Notes under the pieces: model-generated
What the model was told of the DNA's origin: nothing
What the model saw: only the letters and a program-made list of their open reading frames with translations
Databases searched by the model: none
Shown: positions 34,650 to 43,788 of the stretch, in pieces
How the letters are laid out: the number at the start of each line of letters is the position of its first letter
Position numbering within the stretch: the first letter of the stretch is position 1
DNA from: Myxococcales bacterium
GTDB lineage: Bacteria; Myxococcota_A; UBA9160; UBA4427
Assembly (NCBI GenBank): GCA_012959865.1
Contig: DUCH01000382.1
Coordinates: 1-64,000, forward strand
Direction: 5' to 3'
Length of the DNA: 64,000 nt
Translations under genes and position numbers: made by a program

Positions 34650-35839
34650 CGATTGTCCTCGGTTTGATCCGCAAGGAAACGCGTCGTATAGGACGCAAAG
34701 GTTTCGCGGATCTCCTGCGATGTGAGGCCGAAGTCTTCCGGCTTGTACTCGTGGCGCGGTAATTTTTCTCGGGCATTGTCCCGTAGCCAGGCGCGCATGG
34801 CCTTGTCGGCTTCTGGGCTCGGGTCGATTCCGGCCCTTTCATAGATGTGCTGTACCTGGGCGACGGGCTCGGATACGGCGTCGCGAAACGATACATCGAT
34901 GAACGACCCTCGCCTCTCTTGGAGGCGGCTGCGTATGGCCATGGCCCGTTCGTTGGCCCAGGCCATGCGCTGGATCCATTGCCGCCCGACGCGACCGGGA
35001 TCCACGTCGTGGGCATGCATTCGCCATAGGGTGGTGTTGAGGCTCGCACCCGAAGGGATCGTGGCCTGGGGGTCCCGGTGCATGTGGATCACCACAGCAT
35101 CATCGAAGCGGGCGAAGAGGTCTTCCAGGTAGCCCAGATGAGCCGGAGTTTTCAGGATCCATCGGCCGCGGCGTTCTCCGCGCTGCTTCTTCTGCCACTG
35201 AAGGAGCTGGAGCATGCGGTAGAGGTAGTCGTAGGCGGGCCGAAAATCCTGGCCGTCGAGCCAGGATCGGTAATGGGGGAGGTCGCAGGAAGCCTCGGGA
35301 ACATGCGAGAGGAAGGCATCCGCGAGAAACACGATTTCCTCTTCGGCCTGGCGTGCGTAGGAGGGGTGGATGGCAAAGAGCTCCGGGGCATGGAGGCGCG
35401 TCTGCTCAGACTCCTTTTCGGCCAGCGCGATCCGGGGATCGGGCGAGGCCGGCCAGGCGCCTGGCTTGGGCGCCGGGGCGCGGACTTCCCAGCCGAGCGC
35501 CGCGTAGTGGCGCGAATCGCTGGCGAGGAGGCGTTGCATGAGGGTTGTGCCGGACCGCATCATCCCGACTACCACCAGCGGCGCTTCGATTCGCTCGTCT
35601 TCGATCTCGGGGTGTTTTTCGAACCAATATTGGGCCCTTAGTCGCGATATCAGGCTCCAGAGGGTCGATCGCCGCAGGAGCTGGGCGCCCAGGGGATGAA
35701 GCGGGCTCTGGCCCAGTGAAGCCAGAAGAACCCGCAAAGGTTCGCGAAACGCGTCGCTTCCGAACCGCGTGAGTCCTGCTCTCGCCTTGGCCTCGGCCAG
35801 GATCTCAGCTTCGTCGAATTGAGATGTTGAGGGGTTCAT
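34646..35839 (-). CDS. Sulfotransferase family protein (copy 2)
   Basis: This is a PF13469-type sulfotransferase-like protein (about 397 aa). The phosphosulfate loop is LVVVGMMRSGTTLMQRLLASD, RWILKAPAHLGY-like text appears as RWILKTPAHLGYLEDLF, and the 3'-phosphate segment is DAVVIHMHRDPQATIPS. The N-terminal about 80 residues (DAFREPLRVLLASLGQ) parallel those of copy 1 (ADFREPLEILVDSL), showing common ancestry. I choose ATG 35839 because AGAAGAG lies just upstream; ATG 35860 is an alternative. The first gene of the minus-strand run, it is divergent from the SnoaL-like gene with fewer than 50 bp between the starts. Confidence 0.9.
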   Translation of the reverse strand: MNPSTSQFDEAEILAEAKARAGLTRFGSDAFREPLRVLLASLGQSPLHPLGAQLLRRSTLWSLISRLRAQYWFEKHPEIEDERIEAPLVVVGMMRSGTTLMQRLLASDSRHYAALGWEVRAPAPKPGAWPASPDPRIALAEKESEQTRLHAPELFAIHPSYARQAEEEIVFLADAFLSHVPEASCDLPHYRSWLDGQDFRPAYDYLYRMLQLLQWQKKQRGERRGRWILKTPAHLGYLEDLFARFDDAVVIHMHRDPQATIPSGASLNTTLWRMHAHDVDPGRVGRQWIQRMAWANERAMAIRSRLQERRGSFIDVSFRDAVSEPVAQVQHIYERAGIDPSPEADKAMRAWLRDNAREKLPRHEYKPEDFGLTSQEIRETFASYTTRFLADQTEDNR

Positions 35840-35887
35840 GCGGGCTCTTCTGTTGCGCATTGAGCAAGTTGGCAGTATTTCTCATTC

Positions 35888-36340
35888 ATGAGCAGTAGTG
35901 ACCGCGCGATCGAGAACCTTCTCTACACGTATGCCGAGCGCATCGATTCGGGAGATCTTGAGGGTGTCGCGAGCCTGTTCGCCCACGGATGTATCAAACC
36001 AGGCCCCGACGCGGGGCCTGAAGCTGTGGCTCGGGGGAGAGATGCGGTTCTGAAGATGTATCAGGCCGCGACGCGTCTCTACCCGGACGGAACGCCGCGC
36101 ACGCGGCACCTCACGACGAACGCCATTGTCGAGGTGGATGAGGGTGCGGACCGCGCTTCGGCGCGGAGCTACTTCACCGTGGTCCAGCAGACCGAGGTTC
36201 TTCCGCTGCAGCCGATCATTTCGGGTCGCTATCACGATACGTTCCACCGCATCCAGGGGGTCTGGTGGTTCGATACGCGGATCATGCTCGTCGACCTGAT
36301 GGGCAATTTGAAGCAGCATCTGCTCTATGAGCTTTCCTGA
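35888..36340 (+). CDS. SnoaL-like (NTF2-fold) protein
   Basis: This single-domain NTF2-like protein (150 aa) begins AIENLLYTYAERIDSGDLEGVASLFAHG, the standard first helix pair of SnoaL-like proteins, followed by a cone-shaped beta sheet ending HDTFHRIQGVWWFDTRIMLVDLMGNL. Such proteins act as small-ligand isomerases, hydrolases, dehydratases or binding proteins. It is divergent from the sulfotransferase run. The stop lies in the first arm of a hairpin shared with the convergent kinase gene. Confidence 0.88.
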   Translation: MSSSDRAIENLLYTYAERIDSGDLEGVASLFAHGCIKPGPDAGPEAVARGRDAVLKMYQAATRLYPDGTPRTRHLTTNAIVEVDEGADRASARSYFTVVQQTEVLPLQPIISGRYHDTFHRIQGVWWFDTRIMLVDLMGNLKQHLLYELS

Positions 36341-36381
36341 AAGCTTTTAGGCTGCAAGGACCGTCCCGCAGGAAGCTTTCA
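36338..36381. terminator. Candidate bidirectional terminator hairpin
   Basis: Perfect 9-bp inverted repeat TGAAAGCTT (36338-36346) / AAGCTTTCA (36373-36381), with CTGC/GCAG able to extend pairing inside the loop; TTTT follows at 36387. It lies exactly between two convergent genes and includes the SnoaL-like stop codon. The loop is long, so intrinsic termination is plausible but not certain. Confidence 0.5.
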
Positions 36382-36388
36382 TCGGGTT

Positions 36389-37669
36389 TTAGCCGTTGGG
36401 GCCTCCGCCGCTCATGGCCTGGAGGATGTTGGCACGGCTTCCGAGGCTGTGTGCGATGCCCGAGAGAAGGGAAAAAACCCGGGCAACCAGCACGAAGTCG
36501 CTGGGGACCTCGGCCACCGGATCTTCGCGGATGGCTTCGAAGAGTTCGTCGGTCATGTCCTCGGTGAACTCGCCCTCGAAGGCGCCGGTATCGCTGCGCG
36601 CGACCATGCGCCGGGCAATGGCGACGAACGTGCTGGTGTCCCCGGTCTTGGATCGGAAGCCGAGTTCCGTGAAGGCGCGCACCATCGCCGACTCATTGAA
36701 GGTCATGAGGGAGAACATGAGTTCGAAGAGTCCGAGGCCGAATCCTTCGGGCAATTCCTTGGAAAGACCGAAGTCGAGGACGACGATTTCACCGCCTGGG
36801 GTGACGAAAAGATTCCCGGGGTGAGGGTCCGCGTGAAAGAAGCCCGCTGCCAGAATCATGCGGACATAGATGTACATCAGGTTCTGGAGCACTTCTCCGG
36901 GAACCAGTCCGGCCTCCTGCATGGTCGCCTTTTCGGTGATTTTGATACCTCCCACCAACTCCATGGTGAGAACCCGGCGTGTGCTCCACTCGCGGTAGAT
37001 CTCGGGAATTTTGACATGGGGATCGTCGGAAAAAAGCGCCCGCACCCGGTCCGCGCAGTCGGCCTCACGGACAAAATCGAGTTCCATGGCCAGGTGCCGG
37101 GTCAACTCCACGAGAAGGGGTTGCAGGGGGAGTGGCTGGGGGTCGAAGAACTCGTAGACTCGGCAGACCCGGCGCATATTCGCCAAATCCGTCCGAATGA
37201 TGCCTTCGATATCGGGGTACTGGACCTTGACCGCGACCTCACGGCCGTCGAGGAGTCGCGCACGGTGCACCTGGGCGAGGGACGCCGAAGCGAGGGGGGT
37301 CGGCTCGAAACTGGAGAACACCGCGTCAAGGGGCTTTCCGAACTCGGACTCCACGACACCGCGCACGATCTCGAAAGGCTTGGGGGGCACCGCATCGTGA
37401 CATTGTTTCAGTTGTTCGATGAACTCTTTTGGAAAGATGTCCGAACGCGTGGCCACCGCCTGACACAGCTTGATCATCACTCCGCGCAGATTCAAGGCCA
37501 GGCCCAGGATGCGACCGGCCGCGCGCTGATGCGTGGGCGAGAGTTCTTCATTCGTGATCTCGACGCCGCGAAGCCGTCGCCCCCAGCTGGGGATCTTGTA
37601 CATCCCCCAGACCCAGGAAGCGGTCCAGCCCACCTTCAGACTTCGGCTGATTCTCGTACCGAGTTCCAT
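36389..37669 (-). CDS. ABC1/UbiB (AarF) family atypical kinase
   Basis: This 426-aa protein of the UbiB/Coq8/ADCK family has ATPase-like function supporting quinone or other lipid metabolism. The KxGQ-type motif is altered to KLCQ (GVMIKLCQAVATRSD), with the rest of the family order intact: SASLAQVHRARL, VAVKVQYPD (Lys), the Glu-Asp of LAMELDFVREADC, HADPHPGNLFV (catalytic loop) and LDFGLSKEL. Such Gly-to-Cys change in KxGQ is unusual. There are no transmembrane helices at the C-terminus, unlike E. coli UbiB. It begins 3 bp after the ferritin-like gene stop, so the two form an operon. Confidence 0.92.
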   Translation of the reverse strand: MELGTRISRSLKVGWTASWVWGMYKIPSWGRRLRGVEITNEELSPTHQRAAGRILGLALNLRGVMIKLCQAVATRSDIFPKEFIEQLKQCHDAVPPKPFEIVRGVVESEFGKPLDAVFSSFEPTPLASASLAQVHRARLLDGREVAVKVQYPDIEGIIRTDLANMRRVCRVYEFFDPQPLPLQPLLVELTRHLAMELDFVREADCADRVRALFSDDPHVKIPEIYREWSTRRVLTMELVGGIKITEKATMQEAGLVPGEVLQNLMYIYVRMILAAGFFHADPHPGNLFVTPGGEIVVLDFGLSKELPEGFGLGLFELMFSLMTFNESAMVRAFTELGFRSKTGDTSTFVAIARRMVARSDTGAFEGEFTEDMTDELFEAIREDPVAEVPSDFVLVARVFSLLSGIAHSLGSRANILQAMSGGGPNG

Positions 37670-37672
37670 CCT

Positions 37673-38734
37673 TCAGCCTGCGGCGCCGGTGGGTTCGAAG
37701 CCGGTCTTCGCAGACGCTGTCCAGGGCGATTCCAAGGCATCGAATTCGCCTCGTAGAGCCATCGGGTTGGCGGCGGTCTGCATGGCATGGGTGAGACCCT
37801 CGTTCAGATCCTCTCGTTGATCGCTGGGCCGATTTTTCGTCATCTGTGAGAGAACGCGATGCAAGAGCCCGTCCACGACAACTTTCCCCGCGATTTTCTT
37901 ACCGTCCACCGTGTGGAGGGTTCGAGCGGAGACTTCGGAGAGCGCCGTGCGCAAGTAGTCGACATGGGGCTTCTCGTCCGCCTGGATATTGCGGACCATA
38001 TCGCCGGCCACCTCGGGCGCGGCCGAGACGTCGGGATCCGAAAGCACGTCGATGCCCCACTGGAAGGTCCCCTCGGCGAAGACTTCGACGACTAGGACAT
38101 TGGCCATGAATCCGAGCATCCGCTCGAGGTCTTCACCCATTTCCGGAAAAGCTGCCTTGGGGGGGCCACTTCGTCCGCGCCTTCCCATCAGGCGCATGAG
38201 CACGTCTCCGGGAATTTTGGGGTTCTCGAGCGCGGCGTCTCGAGCCGCCTCCCACATTTGCTTGTGGCCGCCCTCGTCCCGGTACCCCGATTCGTCCCGG
38301 GCATGGGCCTCGAAGAGTCCGCCGGAGAGATGGGCGAGCGCCGTTCCATCGATGGGCTCGACGAATAGACTCTGGAGATCCGGGACACGGACGTCCCGAA
38401 TCATGGCCCCAAAGCCCTCGACGATGGAAATGACTGTCAGGGCCCGAACCAAGGGTTCGCGGACGCCGTTTCGAAGCAGGAGTTTGGCCTGGGCGACGTT
38501 GGGGTATTGGGGGGGCATGAGGTCGCGAGGAATTTCGATGAGCGGCGCGCCGTCCCGGGCGAGCTGGGCCTGCCAGGCCGCGATCGCCGGAACCCGGGCG
38601 AGGGTGCGTGGCGAACTGTAGGCGCCGTCTTTGTCAAAGCCGCCGTGGCAGCGGACGCCGTTCGCGATGAGGGGTTCCGCGATCGGGTGGTTGGAAAGGA
38701 GTTCTTCGGCGGAATAGATCGGTTGGTTTTGCAT
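37673..38734 (-). CDS. Ferritin-like, probable diiron-carboxylate protein
   Basis: This 353-aa helical protein has two ExxH motifs, EGGH (154-157) and EKPH (254-257), plus single Glu candidates in LFEAHARDE and VLVVEVFAEG. This matches the four-helix diiron carboxylate pattern of ferritin-like oxygenases. I do not recognise the exact family. It is encoded 3 bp upstream of a UbiB-type kinase; in ubiquinone synthesis the kinase Coq8/UbiB works with the diiron hydroxylase Coq7, so a hydroxylase of a lipid or quinone substrate is an attractive inference. Confidence 0.8.
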   Translation of the reverse strand: MQNQPIYSAEELLSNHPIAEPLIANGVRCHGGFDKDGAYSSPRTLARVPAIAAWQAQLARDGAPLIEIPRDLMPPQYPNVAQAKLLLRNGVREPLVRALTVISIVEGFGAMIRDVRVPDLQSLFVEPIDGTALAHLSGGLFEAHARDESGYRDEGGHKQMWEAARDAALENPKIPGDVLMRLMGRRGRSGPPKAAFPEMGEDLERMLGFMANVLVVEVFAEGTFQWGIDVLSDPDVSAAPEVAGDMVRNIQADEKPHVDYLRTALSEVSARTLHTVDGKKIAGKVVVDGLLHRVLSQMTKNRPSDQREDLNEGLTHAMQTAANPMALRGEFDALESPWTASAKTGFEPTGAAG

Positions 38735-38985
38735 GCGTTTCCCTTGGTCTCGTCAGCGTGGGTGCTGACGAAGCGAGCAGAGTAGCAACGCGCCGAGGCC
38801 ATGTTGGGGTCCCCGCCGTTCCCAGGGGGATGTCTGCTCGCTGCCCACCATGGACCCCGGGCGCGTACTTGGATCGGATGGCGGTTCAGCACCCGGTGGG
38901 GAAACAATGCGGATTTTTGACTTTACATCGCACCGGCAATAGTGAGAGACTGAGGTCTGAAGTTCTCGGGAAGGGAGTCAAAGTC

Positions 38986-39843
38986 GTGGCTATGCGTTCG
39001 AAATTTGCTCTGCTGCGGGTGGGTCTCCTTGCTTGGGGGACGTTGCTTGCTGGGGGGGCAGCGGAAGCCGGCCCGATCAACCTCAATTTGGACTTCACGG
39101 ACGCGGATTACTTCTCTCCGTTGATCACCGGGGTGCACGGAGCCGGTGACCCGGGCACTTCCCCTTCTTGGGCCAACGATCCCGGTATCAACAACGATTA
39201 CGGGGGCCCCACGCGGCTCCGCTTGACGAGCAATGGCGGCGGACAACGAGGCAACGCTTGGTACAACGGGGCGACGGTTGAGGCCAATGCGGCTTGGAAC
39301 GCCGAGTTCGACTTCCAGATCACCTATGAAGGGGGAGGCGGGGCGGACGGTCTCGCGTTTCATCTCCAGGAAATCGGAACGACAGCCGACACGTTCATCC
39401 AGGGTCAGGGGCTCGGGGCCAACTTCCTGTCGGTGGTCATCGACACCTGGGATAACGGGGGCGAATGCGCCTTCGGACTTGATATCTACAACAACGGAGC
39501 CCAAGTGGGAAGTTGTTTCGACCTGTCGGGTATAGGTCCGGTGGCCAATAATATTTACACGGCAGTCATGACGTACGACGGACTCGGTGGTTTGGCGGTG
39601 AACGTCATCAACCAGGGGATTGTCCCTGGCGGTACTTCCGGTGAGACGGGTGTTCTCAACTACACGGTTGATCTCTCCGCGCTGAACACAGCCACTCTGG
39701 GATGGTCGGGTCAGACGGGGGGCGCAGCGGAAAACCATGACATCCTGGGCATGACGGGAACGTTTGTTCCCGAGCCCGGTACGGGGGTGTTGCTGGGGGC
39801 TGGCCTTGTTGGCCTGTCCTGGAGGCGCCGCCGGCGGGCTTGA
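38986..39843 (+). CDS. PEP-CTERM protein with L-type-lectin-like domain
   Basis: This secreted protein (about 285 aa) has a Sec signal (LLRVGLLAWGTLLAGGAAEA), a beta-rich domain resembling legume/L-type lectins (FDFQITYEGGGGADGLAFHLQE, FLSVVIDTWDNGG), and a textbook PEP-CTERM tail: VPEP at about 261, a short hydrophobic stretch, then RRRRRA. Exosortase should cut and transfer it to the cell surface or matrix. GTG 38986 has AGGGAG at good spacing; ATG 38992 is an alternative. No exosortase or other PEP-CTERM protein is in the window. The 250-bp upstream gap should carry its promoter. Confidence 0.92.
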   Translation: MAMRSKFALLRVGLLAWGTLLAGGAAEAGPINLNLDFTDADYFSPLITGVHGAGDPGTSPSWANDPGINNDYGGPTRLRLTSNGGGQRGNAWYNGATVEANAAWNAEFDFQITYEGGGGADGLAFHLQEIGTTADTFIQGQGLGANFLSVVIDTWDNGGECAFGLDIYNNGAQVGSCFDLSGIGPVANNIYTAVMTYDGLGGLAVNVINQGIVPGGTSGETGVLNYTVDLSALNTATLGWSGQTGGAAENHDILGMTGTFVPEPGTGVLLGAGLVGLSWRRRRRA

Positions 39844-39862
39844 AGCTGAAGCCGGGCGCGGA

Positions 39863-41842
39863 TCACTCGGCGATTCCGGATTGCAGGGCGACAAAACGCC
39901 TGTAACTCCCGTTCGGAACCGTGAGTAGCCGGGCGTGGCTGCCTTGCTCTTGGATTCGCCCGTCTTCGAGAAAGAAAATTTCGTCGGCGGAGCGGATAGT
40001 CGATAGCCGATGGGCAATGACCACCACGATGCGATCTCGGCGCAGCGCGTGCAGAGTTTCGACGAAGCGGGCTTCGGTCTCGGGATCCAGCGCCGAAGTC
40101 GGTTCGTCGAGAATCAGAATTCGTGCGTCGCGTACCAGCGCCCGGGCCAGGGAGACTCGCTGTCGCTGGCCGACGGACAATTTCCCTCCCGATCGGCCCA
40201 GCGGGGTGGCGTACCCCTGAGGAAGCCCCTCGATGAACTCGGCCGCTCCGGCGAGTCTCGCGGCTTCACGGACCGCCGCGTCGGTCGCATCGGCTCGGCC
40301 CATGCGAATATTTTCTTCCACGGTTCCGTCGAAGAGAACCGTTTCCTGAAACACAAAAGCGATCTGATCCCGGAGTGACCGGAGAGAGACTCCAGATATA
40401 TCGACTCCATCGACACGGACCTGTCCGCGCTTGGGCGACACGAAGCGCGGAAGCAGGTAAGCGAGGGTGGTTTTGCCGGCGCCTGCCGGCCCCACGAGAG
40501 CGATCATCTGCCCAATCTCGGCGCGCAGTTGCACTCCCGCGAGCACCGGGGCGCCATCCGGGTATCCGAAATCCACCCGATCGATCTCGATACTCTCGCG
40601 AATGGGCGCCAGAGCGGGCAGGTCCGGGTCGTCGGTCTCGCCCGGCATGTCCATGAGAAAAAATACGCGATGGAGCCCGGCGGCGGATGCCTGGACGCTG
40701 AACCAGAGCCCGCCCAACATTTGAGCCGACGCCACGATATGAAAGAAATACGTGATCAGAAGCCCGAAATCACCCCGGCTCAGTTGCCCGGCGATGACGC
40801 CATCGATGGCGACGAAATACGCGTACCCCCCCACCGCAAGGGCCGGGATTCCTCCAATGAGAACGGCGTAGATGCTCAAGCGAAAGACGTCGCGGTAGCG
40901 GCTGAACGAGTCCCAACTGTCGGCCTCGTAGCGCTCGCGTTGGCTGTCCTCGCCACCGAGGCTCTGCACCGCCAGAATATTGCTCATTCCCTCTTCGGCG
41001 GTCGAAGTCGCGGTTGCGCCGGCTTTTCGACTGCGTCCGCTCGTCCTCCGCACGGCCCCCGCCAAGGGAAGGGTGGCCACGAGGGCGATGGGAAGGAAAG
41101 CCAGGGCGGAGTAGACGAGGGCAGGGTGGTCTCCGTAGAGTGCCCCCAGAATGGTTACGGTCAGCAGGATATGGAGAGGTGCGGTGATGGGTGTGAGGAG
41201 AATTCGGTAGCAGGCGTTGGTGATGGCTGGGGTGTCGTACATGACGCGGAACACAGCATCGCCGATGCGCTCGTCATCGAAGGCCGTCATGGGAAGAGTC
41301 TGGACCCGCCTGAAGAGTTGAGTTCGGTAGTGGTGGTTGAGCGCTTGGGTGAGTCGCATGGTCCAGCGAAAATCGAAGAGTCCGAGCAGCCCCCCGGTCA
41401 AGCTGAAACCCGAATTGGCTTCGTTCTCGGTTCGGCTCGCGGTGTCGTAGCCGCTGGCCAAATACCCCTCGGCGGTCTCGCCTTCGCTTCCCGACGTCCC
41501 AAAGGCGCCGATGACAAGAAAAAGCGTGGTCTGAAAGGCGATCACAACCAACAGCAGTTCGGTGGGCGAGTAGATCGCCAAGGAGTCCATCAGGGGCGCG
41601 ACCATCGAGGGGTAGGGACGGAGCGGAGCGTCTATGGGGTGGCCCTCTACGACGTTGTCGATGATGATCTTCACGGGCCAGGGCAGCATGAGCATGGGGA
41701 GAAGGCTGATCAGCATCAGCCCTACCTTGACCGCGAACTGACGCTTAAAAGGGGCGATGAAACGAAGCGCACGGCCGATGACGCGGACGGTTTCCCAGTG
41801 GGTCAGATCTTCGCTTTCCTCCATCCGGCTTCGTCGACTCAT
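39863..41842 (-). CDS. ABC exporter, fused membrane and ATPase domains (partner 2)
   Basis: This 659-aa half-transporter has an N-terminal six-helix exporter domain (helices from FAVKVGLMLISLLPMLML onward) and a C-terminal ATPase: Walker A LVGPAGAGKTTLAYLL, Q-loop FVFQETVLFDG, signature LSVGQRQRVSLARAL, Walker B ILILDEPTSALD and H-loop IAHRLSTIRSADEI. An insertion between early helices (about 110-160, EGETAEGYLASGYDTASRTENE) is unusual. ATG 41842 overlaps the stop of the partner gene by 4 bp, so they are co-translated as a heterodimer. Lipid or drug export is likely; the substrate is unknown. It ends 19 bp from the convergent PEP-CTERM gene. Confidence 0.92.
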   Translation of the reverse strand: MSRRSRMEESEDLTHWETVRVIGRALRFIAPFKRQFAVKVGLMLISLLPMLMLPWPVKIIIDNVVEGHPIDAPLRPYPSMVAPLMDSLAIYSPTELLLVVIAFQTTLFLVIGAFGTSGSEGETAEGYLASGYDTASRTENEANSGFSLTGGLLGLFDFRWTMRLTQALNHHYRTQLFRRVQTLPMTAFDDERIGDAVFRVMYDTPAITNACYRILLTPITAPLHILLTVTILGALYGDHPALVYSALAFLPIALVATLPLAGAVRRTSGRSRKAGATATSTAEEGMSNILAVQSLGGEDSQRERYEADSWDSFSRYRDVFRLSIYAVLIGGIPALAVGGYAYFVAIDGVIAGQLSRGDFGLLITYFFHIVASAQMLGGLWFSVQASAAGLHRVFFLMDMPGETDDPDLPALAPIRESIEIDRVDFGYPDGAPVLAGVQLRAEIGQMIALVGPAGAGKTTLAYLLPRFVSPKRGQVRVDGVDISGVSLRSLRDQIAFVFQETVLFDGTVEENIRMGRADATDAAVREAARLAGAAEFIEGLPQGYATPLGRSGGKLSVGQRQRVSLARALVRDARILILDEPTSALDPETEARFVETLHALRRDRIVVVIAHRLSTIRSADEIFFLEDGRIQEQGSHARLLTVPNGSYRRFVALQSGIAE

Positions 41843-43788
41843 CGCGAGGCGGCCTCGGCGGCGAGGCGCTCGGTTTCGACAAGGGTTCGATATGCGCCAT
41901 CGGTAATCGCCATCAATTCGTCGTGGGTCCCGAGTTCGGCCAGGGTACCCCCTTGAAGAAAAGCGATTTGATCCGCCTGGCGAATTGTCGAGAGACGGTG
42001 GGTGATGAGAAACACCGCGCGGTTCTGCCCCCATTCGGCGAGGCTCTTGAGAACTTTCTGCTCGGTGGAGGCGTCCAGGGCCGCGGTGGGCTCGTCGAGC
42101 ACCAGAATCGGGGTGTCTTTGAGGACCGCACGGGCAATGGACAGCCGTTGTCGCTGCCCCGTGGAGAGTTTTGAACCCCGCTCGCCAAGCAATGTGTCGT
42201 AGCCTTCGGGCAGCGCCTCGATGAACTCGTTTGCTTGGGCAATGCGTGCCGCCTCACGGACCTGAGCGTCGCTGGCCCGAGGTTCGGCGAAACGGATGTT
42301 TTCGCCGATGGTGTTGCCGAAGAGCACGTTCTCCTGCAGGGCGATGGAAATATTCTCTCGTAGGCTTTGAGTTTGGAACTGCACAATCTCCGTCCCGTCG
42401 ATCTCGATCCTTCCGCTCGTGGGATCGAAGAGTCGGAGCAGAAGTGCCATCAAGGTGCTTTTCCCCGAGCCCGTGGGACCCACAATGGCCGTGATTGTGC
42501 CCACCTGGGCAGTCAGGCTGACTCCTTGGAGCACCGGGCGATCCGCCTGGTAGTGAAAGGAGACGTTCTCAAACCGAACTTCCTCGCGGACGCCCTCGAG
42601 GCGAATCGAGTCTGGGGCATCCTGGATTTCAGGTTCGTGATCGAGAACCTCGAATACCCGGTCGAGGCCTATGGCAATATCCTGGGCGCGTCCCCAGGTC
42701 CGAAAAATATCCTTGAGAGACTCGACAGAACCACCCAGTCGAGCCTTGAAGTAGTTGTAGAGGCCAAGATTCCAAATCGTAAAACCCATGGCCGTGGCTG
42801 CGAGTTCGGTTTTTTGCATGACTTCCACAGTGCCCAGGGCAGTGATGAAAAGCGCGAACGTGCCGAAGATCCAGAACATTCCCATTCCGTAGATGGCATA
42901 GAGGCTGCGAGCGCCGAAGGCCGCATCGAACGCCGCATGGCTCGCACCGCGAAAGGCTTCCTCTTCGGTTTGTTCGGCCCCGTAGGCCTTGATGACCTTG
43001 ATGCCCGCAAGGGTTTCCTGGATCCGTCCTGTCAGCGCCGCGTTGGTTTCCCGAGCTCGGCGGAACTGGAAGCGCATGCGTTGGGAAAACCATGCGCCGC
43101 CCACCAGGCTGGGAAGGAGGACGCCTAAAAGAATCAAGGCGAGTTGGGGTGCAAAGAGGCCGATCACGATGACGGAGTAGAAAAACTGGGGAATGGCGGT
43201 GAAAGGCGTCAAGACGAGAACTTGGATCAGCTGAGTCACCATTGCGCTGTCCTGGGTCAGGCGATAGACCGCGTCGCCGACGGTGTTGTCCGCATGAAAG
43301 CGCAGGGAAAGGCTCTGGAGGTGCGAGAGAAGGTCTACTCGAAGCTTTTGATTGACGCGTTGAAGGATCCAAACCTGGTAGTAGTAGAGGCCAATAAAGA
43401 GCGGAGCGATTGCCATTGAGAGCACGGCTGCCCAGACAACCAGTCGCTCGGCGACGAGCCTGCGGAGGTCCGGACCAAAGCCGTCGACGTGAGTGGCGGC
43501 GGCGACAGGAACCCGGAAGAACTGTGCCTCGATTTCCAACATCGGATTGCCCTGGAGGACCCGGGTCCACAGGGTGTCGATGAAGAGCAGACCCAGGGGA
43601 AGCAGGAGCAGGGAAAGCGTTCCGAAGCCCAGAAAGAGCAGGATCACGTGCTTTCGAACCGGGACCAGCAGGCTCAGACAGCGGATGAGAATGCGAAGGA
43701 TCAGGCGCATCCGCAGCCGATCGTTCTTGCTTCCGTCCCCTAGGCGACGGAGGCCCTGGAGATCGCTGTTCGGAGGAGCGCTGGCCAT
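41839..43788 (-). CDS. ABC exporter, fused membrane and ATPase domains (partner 1)
   Basis: This 649-aa exporter half has an unusual basic N-terminal lead (about 60 residues), helices around HVILLFLGFGTLSLLLLPLGLLF, then FHYQADRPVLQGVSL, Walker A IVGPTGSGKSTLMALLLRLF, LQENVLFGNTIGENIRF, signature LSTGQRQRLSIARAVL, Walker B ILVLDEPTAALD and THRLSTIRQAD. Both partners retain the catalytic Glu, so both ATP sites may be active, unlike many heterodimers with one degenerate site. Expression likely starts in the 256-bp gap upstream. Confidence 0.92.
   Translation of the reverse strand: MASAPPNSDLQGLRRLGDGSKNDRLRMRLILRILIRCLSLLVPVRKHVILLFLGFGTLSLLLLPLGLLFIDTLWTRVLQGNPMLEIEAQFFRVPVAAATHVDGFGPDLRRLVAERLVVWAAVLSMAIAPLFIGLYYYQVWILQRVNQKLRVDLLSHLQSLSLRFHADNTVGDAVYRLTQDSAMVTQLIQVLVLTPFTAIPQFFYSVIVIGLFAPQLALILLGVLLPSLVGGAWFSQRMRFQFRRARETNAALTGRIQETLAGIKVIKAYGAEQTEEEAFRGASHAAFDAAFGARSLYAIYGMGMFWIFGTFALFITALGTVEVMQKTELAATAMGFTIWNLGLYNYFKARLGGSVESLKDIFRTWGRAQDIAIGLDRVFEVLDHEPEIQDAPDSIRLEGVREEVRFENVSFHYQADRPVLQGVSLTAQVGTITAIVGPTGSGKSTLMALLLRLFDPTSGRIEIDGTEIVQFQTQSLRENISIALQENVLFGNTIGENIRFAEPRASDAQVREAARIAQANEFIEALPEGYDTLLGERGSKLSTGQRQRLSIARAVLKDTPILVLDEPTAALDASTEQKVLKSLAEWGQNRAVFLITHRLSTIRQADQIAFLQGGTLAELGTHDELMAITDGAYRTLVETERLAAEAASR

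Noticed and set aside
38922-38950. TTGACT with TAGTGA 17 bases later upstream of the PEP-CTERM gene, as a promoter
   Set aside because: The -10 match is poor and nothing else supports it.
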